Positions 28,332-36,285 of a stretch of DNA of 52,191 nt are shown piece by piece (the first letter of the stretch is position 1; the number at the start of each line of letters is the position of its first letter). This DNA is from Lachnospiraceae bacterium. GTDB lineage: Bacteria > Bacillota > Clostridia > Lachnospirales > Lachnospiraceae. Position numbers and translations under genes: made by a program. The stretch is from positions 1-52,191 of the forward strand of contig CAAFXG010000416.1 of NCBI GenBank assembly GCA_900766925.1. Reading direction: 5' to 3'. The notes below the pieces were generated by a model. That model saw only the letters and a list, made by a program, of their open reading frames with translations. It did not search any database and was not told the origin of the DNA.

Positions 28332-29294
28332 ATGATTTGTAATACAATATACCTTTCAAAGGAACGTAATGTTTATATGAAAACATATCTTCAGGATAAC
28401 TCTGACCAGCTACATAGAGACATCCCAAAGCCTCTGGTTGTAGTTTGTCCGGGTGGTGGTTATAGCTTTCATTCCTACAAGGAGGGAGAGCCTATAGCAC
28501 TGGCGTATGCTGCCGCCGGCTTTCATGCCATAGTTTTATATTATGGTATAGGCGAATATGCAGTTATGCCGGGTCCAATAAAGGATATTGCAGATGCCGT
28601 TGCATATATTAGAGAACATTCAGACGAATGGTATGTGGATGTTGATAATATATATGTTTCAGGTTTCTCTGCGGGTGCACATGTCGCAGCATCCTTAGCA
28701 GTATTTTGGAACAACGACGAGGTTCTTCCGGAATATTCCGGAAAACACGACCTAATAAAACCGAATGGTGCAATGCTCGGCTATCCGGTACTTGACTTAA
28801 AATCCACCACAACTAAGCTTGACATAGGAATACAACCGGGAACTACGATGGATGACATTGAATTCGACCACAGACATCCTAATATGCCTCAGGAGAAATA
28901 CTTCATATTCAACGAAAAAGAGAAACGATATTTTGTTAATTTTGAAGTTGCAATGAACGCATATATATTCGGTGGCGAATACACAGACGAGCAGGAAGAA
29001 TTCTATTCACTCCAGAACCATGTAAATAAGGATACACCGCCAATTTTCATATGGCATACAGCTCAGGATGGACTTATCTTCCCATCTAACTCGCTTAAGT
29101 TTGCCAGTGCTTTGCAGGCAAATAACATTCCTTTTGAGTTACATATTTTTGGTGAAGGTAACCATGGTCTGGCTCTCGGCAATTACATAACCGCAGACTA
29201 CCAACACGAAAATGTTCCGGCTGTCACAAGCTGGATTACCCAAGCCACAGCATGGCTCAACAGACAATCCGGATATCCGGAAAAGTTGTATTGA
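28332..29294 (+). CDS. Alpha/beta-hydrolase, probable acetyl esterase
   Basis: A 320-residue alpha/beta-hydrolase without signal peptide. It shows the oxyanion segment VVCPGGGYSFHSY, the nucleophile elbow GFSAGAH (serine near residue 113), an aspartate in HTAQDGLIFP and the histidine in EGNHGLALGN. This is the pattern of acetylxylan/xyloglucan acetyl esterases (COG0657/BD-FAE-like). It probably removes acetyl groups from imported oligosaccharides. The ATG at 28332 follows AAGGGA. The response regulator gene lies 62 bases downstream on the same strand, so the two are probably co-transcribed. Confidence 0.82.
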   Translation: MICNTIYLSKERNVYMKTYLQDNSDQLHRDIPKPLVVVCPGGGYSFHSYKEGEPIALAYAAAGFHAIVLYYGIGEYAVMPGPIKDIADAVAYIREHSDEWYVDVDNIYVSGFSAGAHVAASLAVFWNNDEVLPEYSGKHDLIKPNGAMLGYPVLDLKSTTTKLDIGIQPGTTMDDIEFDHRHPNMPQEKYFIFNEKEKRYFVNFEVAMNAYIFGGEYTDEQEEFYSLQNHVNKDTPPIFIWHTAQDGLIFPSNSLKFASALQANNIPFELHIFGEGNHGLALGNYITADYQHENVPAVTSWITQATAWLNRQSGYPEKLY

Positions 29295-29356
29295 TTATAT
29301 ACCACCCCAACGTTTTCTCAGATACCCAAACAAATTCACTCAGACGGAGGAGTATC

Positions 29357-30919
29357 ATGTACAAAGTATTAATAGCTGATGATGAAAATATTATCAGAAA
29401 AGGCTTGTGCAGTATAATAGACTGGAACTCGCTTGGCTTTGAGATAGCAGGTGAAGCGGCAAACGGCAAAGCAGCCCTTGACTTTATCCTTGAAAATAAT
29501 CCCGATCTGGTTATGATTGACATTCGTATGCCAAAGCTTCACGGACTTGATGCAATCAAAGAAGCAAGGGAGCAGGGCTATACCGGCAAGGTAATCGTTC
29601 TAAGCGGCTACTCTGATTTTTCATATGCCCAGACCGCTATCAAGCATGGCGTTGTTTCATATCTCGTTAAGCCTGTTGATACAAATGAATTAACCGAATC
29701 ATTAAAGAAAATTAAAGCAGAGCTTGACACTGAAAAAAAGAGTGCTGTACAGGAATCCTATGCTACAAAGGCAAAGGAGGTTCTTATACGCGAATTTGTT
29801 ATAGGTGAGCTTCCATTTTCAGATATACGACCTGACGAACTTGGTTTAACTCACGATTTATACCAAGTAATACTCTACGAAAAATACAGCTATAACTCTG
29901 ATGACATATCATACAATTTCTGTGACCTGTTACGTGTAACAAATCAGAACAGTAACGCATTTGAGTTAATCGAGGCAGATTCCAAGAATATCATTTTACT
30001 CAAAGGTGCCCATACAATAGATAAATTCAACGCTTTAATTGATAAATATAACGAAGATCTTCCACCCGAGAAAAACTCTCCGCTTGATACCATTTTTATA
30101 ACAAGCGGACATCCGGTATCAAATGTAGAAGAAATACCCGATTCATATCAGGAAGCGCACAATCTGTTAATGCACCGTTTTTTCTGCGACCAGCATCAGC
30201 ATATTATGGAATACAATTCTCTTCCTGACTTAACAAAGGATGTACCGCCTGCCATACCGGGCGAAATATCAGCTAAATACATTAAAGAGCTTGTTAATCA
30301 TATACAGTCATACAATCGAAATAAAATTGCTACAACGCTTCACGAATTACAGAACACATTATATACCTCTAACCTCTCTGTGGAAGCTGAAAAGAATCTG
30401 TTGGTTGATTTGTATTTACAAATCAAAGAAAAGATTTACTTTTTGTACAGCACAACCAATATACCATTTATTGCCAATTCCGAAGCTGTCAATTTTATAT
30501 TGCAAAGCTATTACCTGTACGAAATAATTACATTTCTTTCAGAACAATTTGAAATGATAATGACATCAATAGGATACTCTTCCCGCGACAGCATAATTGA
30601 TGACATTGTTCACTATATCAATCATAATTATTCCGAGAACATAACTTTGGAGAATATTGCTCCATTGTTTGGATATAACAGCTCATATCTCGGTAAAATA
30701 TTCAGCAAGAAGATGGGTATAAACTTCAACTCATATCTGGATAATATTCGTATTGAGCACTCAAAGGAACTGTTGCTTAAGGACAAAACACAGGTTTATA
30801 AAATTGCTGAAATAGTTGGCTATAGAAATGTAGATTACTTCCACATCAAATTTAAGAAAAACACAGGAATAAGTCCTGCAGAATTCAGAAGGCAAAACAA
30901 AGATAACGCACCTGAGTAA
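29357..30919 (+). CDS. YesN-type response regulator with AraC DNA-binding domain
   Basis: A 520-residue regulator. Residues 1-120 form a receiver domain with phosphoacceptor D55 in LVMIDIRMP, then comes a long linker, and residues about 415-515 form an AraC double helix-turn-helix (ENITLENIAPLFGYNSSYLGKIF.. and YKIAEIVGYRNVDYFHIKFKK). The ATG at 29357 follows GGAGG; an ORF extension to 29252 overlaps the esterase gene and is rejected. Its partner is probably the YesM-type kinase at 38187-39992. The stop at 30917-30919 sits at the tip of a palindrome shared with the convergent yesL homologue. Confidence 0.92.
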   Translation: MYKVLIADDENIIRKGLCSIIDWNSLGFEIAGEAANGKAALDFILENNPDLVMIDIRMPKLHGLDAIKEAREQGYTGKVIVLSGYSDFSYAQTAIKHGVVSYLVKPVDTNELTESLKKIKAELDTEKKSAVQESYATKAKEVLIREFVIGELPFSDIRPDELGLTHDLYQVILYEKYSYNSDDISYNFCDLLRVTNQNSNAFELIEADSKNIILLKGAHTIDKFNALIDKYNEDLPPEKNSPLDTIFITSGHPVSNVEEIPDSYQEAHNLLMHRFFCDQHQHIMEYNSLPDLTKDVPPAIPGEISAKYIKELVNHIQSYNRNKIATTLHELQNTLYTSNLSVEAEKNLLVDLYLQIKEKIYFLYSTTNIPFIANSEAVNFILQSYYLYEIITFLSEQFEMIMTSIGYSSRDSIIDDIVHYINHNYSENITLENIAPLFGYNSSYLGKIFSKKMGINFNSYLDNIRIEHSKELLLKDKTQVYKIAEIVGYRNVDYFHIKFKKNTGISPAEFRRQNKDNAPE

Positions 30920-30938
30920 CTACTCAGATGCGTTATCT
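30901..30938. terminator. Bidirectional terminator built into the ends of two convergent genes
   Basis: Arms 30901-30918 (AGATAACGCACCTGAGTA) and 30921-30938 pair over 18 bases with one mismatch around a two-base centre. On the plus strand TTTTTC follows. On the minus strand the arm is followed by TTGTTTTG. The two stop codons (TAA 30917-30919 and TAG 30922-30920) meet at the tip, so each arm codes for the C-terminus of one gene. Confidence 0.85.
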
Positions 30939-31540
30939 TTTTCTATCTTAATAAATATAGCTTTGGCAAATGCACTCATTGTATAGGCAATGCACGCAGG
31001 TCCTATCAAAACCTCAATAAAAATCAATGTAAGATTCCAATTAAAGGCTGCCAGCTCAAGAGCAACCAAGGCAAGCATAGCCACCGTTCTTCCAATATAT
31101 TTCATTGATATTCTAAATGAATTTTTAAGTATACGCGGCACCGAATTTACATATCTTGCTGTAAGCGGATATGCGTAAGCCAAAGAAAAAACAAACAAAA
31201 AGGTTGTCAGCATAGCTACTATCAATATCAAAATGGAGCCATTTTCCAGCGCATTAAAAATCTGAAAATCCATCCATATAACGTACGCACACAACAGAGT
31301 TATCAGTTCAAGCACAATTCCCTGCTTTAAATTGCTCTTAAATGCCTTAAAAAACTGTCTTCCTACATAACCCTCTTCATTATCCACCATCTTCAGAGTA
31401 ACACTGAAAAGTGCTACCGTCGAAGCACCAATAGTGATTATCGGCAGGCTGCACAACAGCCAGCACATACTGAGGACAAACACATCAGTAAGAGCAGTCA
31501 TAAATTTGTATACCGGGCTGTCTACACTAAAAAACTTCAC
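30920..31540 (-). CDS. YesL-like DUF624 membrane protein
   Basis: A 206-residue integral membrane protein with about five helices, matching DUF624/YesL, which accompany YesM/YesN and Lpl/Yes-type sugar transporters. It may be an accessory transport or signalling component, but its function is not established. The start is a GTG at 31540, nine bases after GGAGG. That site follows directly on the T-run of a terminator ending the SBP gene, so expression probably depends on read-through or a local promoter. Its C-terminus KDNASE mirrors that of the convergent regulator. Confidence 0.85.
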   Translation of the reverse strand: MKFFSVDSPVYKFMTALTDVFVLSMCWLLCSLPIITIGASTVALFSVTLKMVDNEEGYVGRQFFKAFKSNLKQGIVLELITLLCAYVIWMDFQIFNALENGSILILIVAMLTTFLFVFSLAYAYPLTARYVNSVPRILKNSFRISMKYIGRTVAMLALVALELAAFNWNLTLIFIEVLIGPACIAYTMSAFAKAIFIKIEKDNASE

Positions 31541-31554
31541 TTTTGTATACCTCC

Positions 31555-31591
31555 AAAAAAACGGACAGGGAAGTTATCTGCTCCCCTGCCC
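31555..31591 (-). terminator. Intrinsic terminator after the sugar-binding protein gene
   Basis: On the minus strand GGGCAGGGGA pairs with TTCCCTGTCC across a short loop (arms 31582-31591 and 31563-31572), and the stem is followed, one base later, by seven T residues. It separates the ABC transporter genes from the yesL homologue. Confidence 0.85.
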
Positions 31592-31648
31592 AACTTCATT
31601 ATAATATTATACGCTATTTAACGAAATAATCAAATACTTAATAAGCTA

Positions 31649-33349
31649 TTAGTTAGAAACCGCATCCTCAGCAGCCTTACGAAGCTTAGCCTGCTCGTTT
31701 GACCAATCCCAGCATTCCTTGTATCCGTAAGAGTTAGCCTTTGCAACCATCTCGTCAACAATCTTATCAAACTCTTCATCAGATGAAGCGTAGATGGCCT
31801 TCCAAGAATACTCTGTGATACAGTTAGTAACCTGTGCCCATGTTGTCTTTAACTCGTCAGACTTTTCAGCAGTTACATATGCAGAACCCGGAGCCACTGT
31901 ATAATTACCACTAGCCATGTACTGATTTACAGTATCTACACCTGTAAAATCTCTCCAATCCTGGTCAATCTCACATGTAGCCGGCTTCTGATTACTCTTC
32001 CACTCCTTGTCATTGTATGTCTCACCATTTGATTCCGGATTAACAGCATCCTTATCCCATGTGAGACAGTTAATCTGACACTCACCATCCTTGAATGTAC
32101 CGGAGAAGCCTGTATCCTCAGGGAAGGTTGTTGACTTATCATTAATCATCGTGTCACCGAGCTCTGTGTAATATGTGTTTCCGTCCTCATCATAATCCCA
32201 TGTTACACCCTTTGGACCATACTCGCTTGTAAGTCTTCCTTCAGGTGTACAGTAATAATTGATGATCTCCATTGCAAGCTCAGGATACTCTGAATTTGCA
32301 CCAATTGCCCAGTAGTTATTACCGCCAAGAACATTAAGACCATATACTATAGGTGATGCTTCCTCCGGTCTGAACGAACACATCATCTTATTCTCAGCAA
32401 GATGCTCAGGTGTATTGTATGCCATATATCCTGAATAATTAAAAATTGAGAAGAAGGTTCCACCTCTCTTAACCTTTTCAATCATTGTATCATATGTCTG
32501 AGTCATTGAGTCAGGGTCAACAAGGTCATTCTGATATAATGTATTGTAGAACTTTAATGCCTCAAGATACTTACTTCCCTCATCAAGTGCACCATGGAAC
32601 TCACCTGTTGAAGGATCATATAAGCCTACACCAAACTCGTCATATCCATAATAAGCTGTAACTGTTGACTTAACATACATAACCATATCGCCATCCCAAT
32701 CAGGCCAGATTGAAACAGCATATGTCTCATTACCAATATCATCTGTCGGACAGATTTTCTTCATATCAATAAGCATATTTGCATAGTCATCGAGATTCTT
32801 AACAGTAGGATAGCCTAACTCTTTGTAGAGATCCCATCTTAAATCCCATGTATAGAAGAATGACTGAATATCATCAGAGCTTGTTGCAACCTGATATCCA
32901 AGACCATGAATTTTACCGTCTGAATTCATGGAACGGTTTTTCTCCAGTGCATAGTGCATATTTTCCTTTATATAAGCGCCTTCATTAGATAATAAATCAT
33001 CCTCTTCCCAGTCAAGAAGAAGTCCTGCCTCTGCAGCCTGTTTGTAATCAGACTCAGAACCAAAGATAATTATGTCACCTAAATTACCTGAAGACATTCT
33101 TGTATCAAATACACCATCTGAATTTGGAACAATATTGAGAACAACATTGAATTTTTCTTTCAAAATCTGTGCTGTCCATCCCATCTGCTCTCCGGAATAA
33201 TTTGCCCTTTCACTAAATACCGTCAATGTAATTGGCTCATTTTTCTTTGACTTACCACATCCTGTAAAGCTTCCAATCATCATTGTGGAAACAAGTCCTA
33301 ATGCCACTACCTTCTTAATAGCTCTTTTCAAGCTCTTTTTAAATGTCAT
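31649..33349 (-). CDS. Oligosaccharide ABC transporter solute-binding lipoprotein
   Basis: A 566-residue extracellular binding protein (SBP_bac_1/LplA-like). The N-terminus is a signal peptide ending in the lipobox SFTGC, then a mature Venus flytrap-type domain. Its large size, over 500 residues, is typical of CUT1 systems that bind complex oligosaccharides. The ATG at 33349 follows AGGAGG. It is the third gene of the operon permease-permease-SBP. No dedicated ATPase is nearby, so a shared MsmK/MsiK-type ATPase elsewhere is expected. Xyloglucan oligosaccharides are the likely cargo (inference). Confidence 0.92.
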   Translation of the reverse strand: MTFKKSLKRAIKKVVALGLVSTMMIGSFTGCGKSKKNEPITLTVFSERANYSGEQMGWTAQILKEKFNVVLNIVPNSDGVFDTRMSSGNLGDIIIFGSESDYKQAAEAGLLLDWEEDDLLSNEGAYIKENMHYALEKNRSMNSDGKIHGLGYQVATSSDDIQSFFYTWDLRWDLYKELGYPTVKNLDDYANMLIDMKKICPTDDIGNETYAVSIWPDWDGDMVMYVKSTVTAYYGYDEFGVGLYDPSTGEFHGALDEGSKYLEALKFYNTLYQNDLVDPDSMTQTYDTMIEKVKRGGTFFSIFNYSGYMAYNTPEHLAENKMMCSFRPEEASPIVYGLNVLGGNNYWAIGANSEYPELAMEIINYYCTPEGRLTSEYGPKGVTWDYDEDGNTYYTELGDTMINDKSTTFPEDTGFSGTFKDGECQINCLTWDKDAVNPESNGETYNDKEWKSNQKPATCEIDQDWRDFTGVDTVNQYMASGNYTVAPGSAYVTAEKSDELKTTWAQVTNCITEYSWKAIYASSDEEFDKIVDEMVAKANSYGYKECWDWSNEQAKLRKAAEDAVSN

Positions 33350-33387
33350 AATAAAACCTCCTTGCATAAATTATATTATATGTCGTT

Positions 33388-34518
33388 TTAGCCCTTAACC
33401 GCACCAAGCATAATACCTTCTTCAAAATATCTCTGCATAAACGGATATACAATTAAGATAGGAATAACCGATACCATTGAAATTGTATATTTGATAATCT
33501 TACCGTTATTTGCATAGTCAAGCGCGACTCCGCCTGCACTGCCACCATCATTCATCATCGCTGCGATATTTGAAGATGTATTAAGATAAATATACAGTCT
33601 GTGTTGTAATGTGTATAAATCAGGTGCATTAGTCATTAATATCAGCGAATCCTGAAACGAATTCCAGTTACCAACCGCGCCAAAAATTGCAATTGTTGCC
33701 AGAATAGGTTTACTTAACGGCAATACAATCTTTGTAAACACAGTCATATAGGACGCACCATCAATAAATGCACTCTCCTCCAATTCCGCGGGTATGGACT
33801 CTATGTAGGTCTTTACAAGGATAATATTATACGGTGCAACAATACCCGGAATAATATAAGCTGCAAAACGATTGGTAAGTCCAAGCATTTCCATATTCAT
33901 ATACCAAGGAATAAGTCCTGCATTGAAATACATTGTAATAACCAGGAATCGATACCAGAACTTACGGTTCCACATTTCCTGCTTTGTAACCAGATAACCA
34001 ACAAATGCAGATGCCATAACCATGAGTGATGTACCGAGAATTGTTCTTACAACAGAAACGATAACCGACGAACCAAGGTCATTTACATTTCTGAGTGCAA
34101 GATAATTATTAATATTTATTCCCTTAGGAATAAAGTTAATCATACCCTTTCCTACAAGCTCTGCATCAGAAATAGTGTTGATGAGCAGATAGTAGAACGG
34201 AAAAATACATGATATTGTAAATATAATAAAGAATAAATAATCCAAAATATTAAATACAATATCTCCGGCAGACAGCTTATGCTTCTTTTTCTTCGGGTTA
34301 ATCTTCATAACCTGACCTTCCGGTGTTACAACAACGAAAAACTTAGGTTGCTTTTTGTTACGTTTTTCTTCTTCCTTCTCCTTGCGTTGCTGAATCTTCT
34401 TTCTTTCCTTGTAGGCCTCTTTTTCTTCATCTGTTACCTTATCATAAAGGCCACCCTGACTCAGACCGCTGATACTCTCAGGAGTACTGTTTTGATATTC
34501 TTTTGATTCTTCTTTCAT
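33388..34518 (-). CDS. Sugar ABC transporter permease, LplC/YtcP-like
   Basis: A 376-residue CUT1-type permease with six membrane helices. The EAA loop is ESAFIDGASYMTVFTKIVLP, the contact site for the ATPase. A charged, lysine- and glutamate-rich N-terminal stretch of about 75 residues precedes the first helix and is longer than usual. The C-terminus MQRYFEEGIMLGAVKG is characteristic of LplC/YtcP. The ATG at 34518 follows AGGAGG. It lies 19 bases after the partner permease and 38 bases before the SBP gene. Confidence 0.93.
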   Translation of the reverse strand: MKEESKEYQNSTPESISGLSQGGLYDKVTDEEKEAYKERKKIQQRKEKEEEKRNKKQPKFFVVVTPEGQVMKINPKKKKHKLSAGDIVFNILDYLFFIIFTISCIFPFYYLLINTISDAELVGKGMINFIPKGININNYLALRNVNDLGSSVIVSVVRTILGTSLMVMASAFVGYLVTKQEMWNRKFWYRFLVITMYFNAGLIPWYMNMEMLGLTNRFAAYIIPGIVAPYNIILVKTYIESIPAELEESAFIDGASYMTVFTKIVLPLSKPILATIAIFGAVGNWNSFQDSLILMTNAPDLYTLQHRLYIYLNTSSNIAAMMNDGGSAGGVALDYANNGKIIKYTISMVSVIPILIVYPFMQRYFEEGIMLGAVKG

Positions 34519-34537
34519 TGAAACATACCTCCTGATT

Positions 34538-36043
34538 CTATACTATACTTTCGCCACGGAGTAACTTGGAAATTCCGTTAGCCATAAACAAAAGTGCAAC
34601 ACTTATTATTGACTTAGCCATACCGATAACTGTCGAAAGCGGAATACTTCCTCCGGCAAAGCCAAGATGATATACATAAAGATCAAGTACTTCCATATGA
34701 GCCGAGTTAGAAGGATTTGAGAATACCAGATACTGATCAAGACCATTACTAAGCATACCTGCTACCGACATAAGAAGCATAACCATATATGTAGGCATAA
34801 GTCCCGGAATCGTTATATTCCATATACGCTGGAATCGTCCTGCTCCATCTACCGTGGCGGCCTCATACAACTGCTTATCAATTCCTGAGATACCTGCTAT
34901 GTAAATGATGGCGCCCCAGCCGACACCCTTCCATGTACCCCATGCAAGCATCTTAAGCCATGTAAGGTGATCACCCATCAGGTAGTTTTTACCTGTTTCA
35001 ATCCAACCCATGCTCTGTGCAAAGGTGTTAATAAATCCATCTGTAGAGAAAATTGCAATTGCAACTGTATATACAAGAATCCAGCTTATGAAGTTAGGAA
35101 TTGTTGTAAAAGTCTGAACAAATCTTCTAAACTTTAGATTTTTGATTTCTGTAAGAAAGATTGCGAAAGCCATAGGCAGCCAGCTTGTTATAATACCAAG
35201 ACCGCTCATTGCAAGAGTATTCTTAAGAACTCGTATCAAATCACGTCTTGTAGCCTCATTCTGGAACAAATATGTGAACCACTTAAAGCCTGCAAACTTG
35301 TCCATTGAAAGTGTATCACCTGCTTTGTAATCAAAAAATGCATATCTCCAACCCCAGAGTGGAAGATAGCAGAATACAAACGCAAGAAGTCCGAATGGTA
35401 AAAACATAAGAAATAACTTATATTTTGATTCCATCTCACACTTAGCATCCTCTGCCGCCTTTGGAACCTTGATAAGTGCAACAATACTGCAAGCTAATGC
35501 AAGAATTGCCATTGCAAGAAATACAAAGAATCCTGAAGGGAATGAAGGAGCGACCTTCTCAACCCTGTTTGTGTTGCTAATCTGACCATAGCTCACAAGA
35601 ATTACTCCTAATCCTGCAAGCATGCCTGCACAACCGCCTATTGCTGACCAAATTGAAATGCGTTTAAGTTTGATGTTTCCCAATGACATACAGGCACCTG
35701 CCGCAAGTGCAAGTATACCTAACATTGTAATTAAGGAACCAATCATTAAGATATAGAAAGCACTCTCATCTACCCAACCGGTTCTAAATGCACGACCTGC
35801 ATCAGAAGTAAGGCTTGAATAAGAAATTGCTGATGTAAGCAACGATATGTTCTTATTAATCAAACCACACAGCTTTGCCGGATTGACACTTGGAATAAAA
35901 AGTAAGAAGAAAGCAAGCAATGCTATAACTCTCTGTGCATAGAAATATATGCCGTATTCTTCGCGTTCTTTTACTTTTTTCCTGGTAGCTCTTGGAGTTT
36001 TCAATTCTATATCTTCATTATCTGTAGATATTTTTTCCTCCAT
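34538..36043 (-). CDS. Sugar ABC transporter permease, LplB-like, with extra N-terminal membrane domain
   Basis: A 501-residue protein, against about 300 for the family. The permease part starts at about residue 205 (LFLMFLPFGLLAFVFCYLP) and carries the EAA loop QLYEAATVDGAGRFQRIWNI (391-410). The first 200 residues add four predicted helices (about 36-52, 95-118, 130-152, 170-191) and two charged segments, and I do not recognise them. The ATG at 36043 follows GAGGAGG. It is the first gene of the importer operon, behind the terminator of the surface protein gene. Confidence 0.88.
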   Translation of the reverse strand: MEEKISTDNEDIELKTPRATRKKVKEREEYGIYFYAQRVIALLAFFLLFIPSVNPAKLCGLINKNISLLTSAISYSSLTSDAGRAFRTGWVDESAFYILMIGSLITMLGILALAAGACMSLGNIKLKRISIWSAIGGCAGMLAGLGVILVSYGQISNTNRVEKVAPSFPSGFFVFLAMAILALACSIVALIKVPKAAEDAKCEMESKYKLFLMFLPFGLLAFVFCYLPLWGWRYAFFDYKAGDTLSMDKFAGFKWFTYLFQNEATRRDLIRVLKNTLAMSGLGIITSWLPMAFAIFLTEIKNLKFRRFVQTFTTIPNFISWILVYTVAIAIFSTDGFINTFAQSMGWIETGKNYLMGDHLTWLKMLAWGTWKGVGWGAIIYIAGISGIDKQLYEAATVDGAGRFQRIWNITIPGLMPTYMVMLLMSVAGMLSNGLDQYLVFSNPSNSAHMEVLDLYVYHLGFAGGSIPLSTVIGMAKSIISVALLFMANGISKLLRGESIV

Positions 36044-36113
36044 AATTAACCTCCTCTTTTTTAGTACGGATATTCAAATACCCCCTTTTAACGCTATAAT
36101 AAGTATAACTAAA

Positions 36114-36141
36114 AACCGTTATAAAAAATACCTAAAATAAT
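36114..36141. promoter_or_regulatory. Shared motif block upstream of the ABC importer operon
   Basis: AACCGTTATA (36114-36123) and ATACCTAAAATA (36128-36139) lie side by side upstream of the permease gene. Both strings recur, the first inverted, in the GH5-GH43 gap (45446-45455 and 45530-45541). A TATTAT box on the minus strand near 36097-36102 is a possible -10 element. They may be binding sites of the AraC-type regulator (inference). Confidence 0.4.
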
Positions 36142-36200
36142 TGCATAAAATACATAAAAAATGAGACATTAATTATTAGTTATTCACAAAGGTTTACAGA

Positions 36201-36249
36201 TTAAAATAAAAAGGCGGATACCACAATCAGCATATCATGATATCCGCCT
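36201..36249 (-). terminator. Intrinsic terminator after the surface repeat protein gene
   Basis: AGGCGGATA (36212-36220) and TATCCGCCT (36241-36249) pair perfectly over nine bases. On the minus strand the stem is followed by TTTTATTTTAA. It separates the surface protein gene from the importer operon. Confidence 0.85.
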
Positions 36250-36285
36250 CACACATTATATTTAGGCTTTTATAATTCTAATTAA

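Noticed and set aside
29252..29356. Upstream part of the response regulator ORF
   Set aside because: It overlaps the esterase end in another frame, and the ATG at 29357 has GGAGG and begins the receiver domain.
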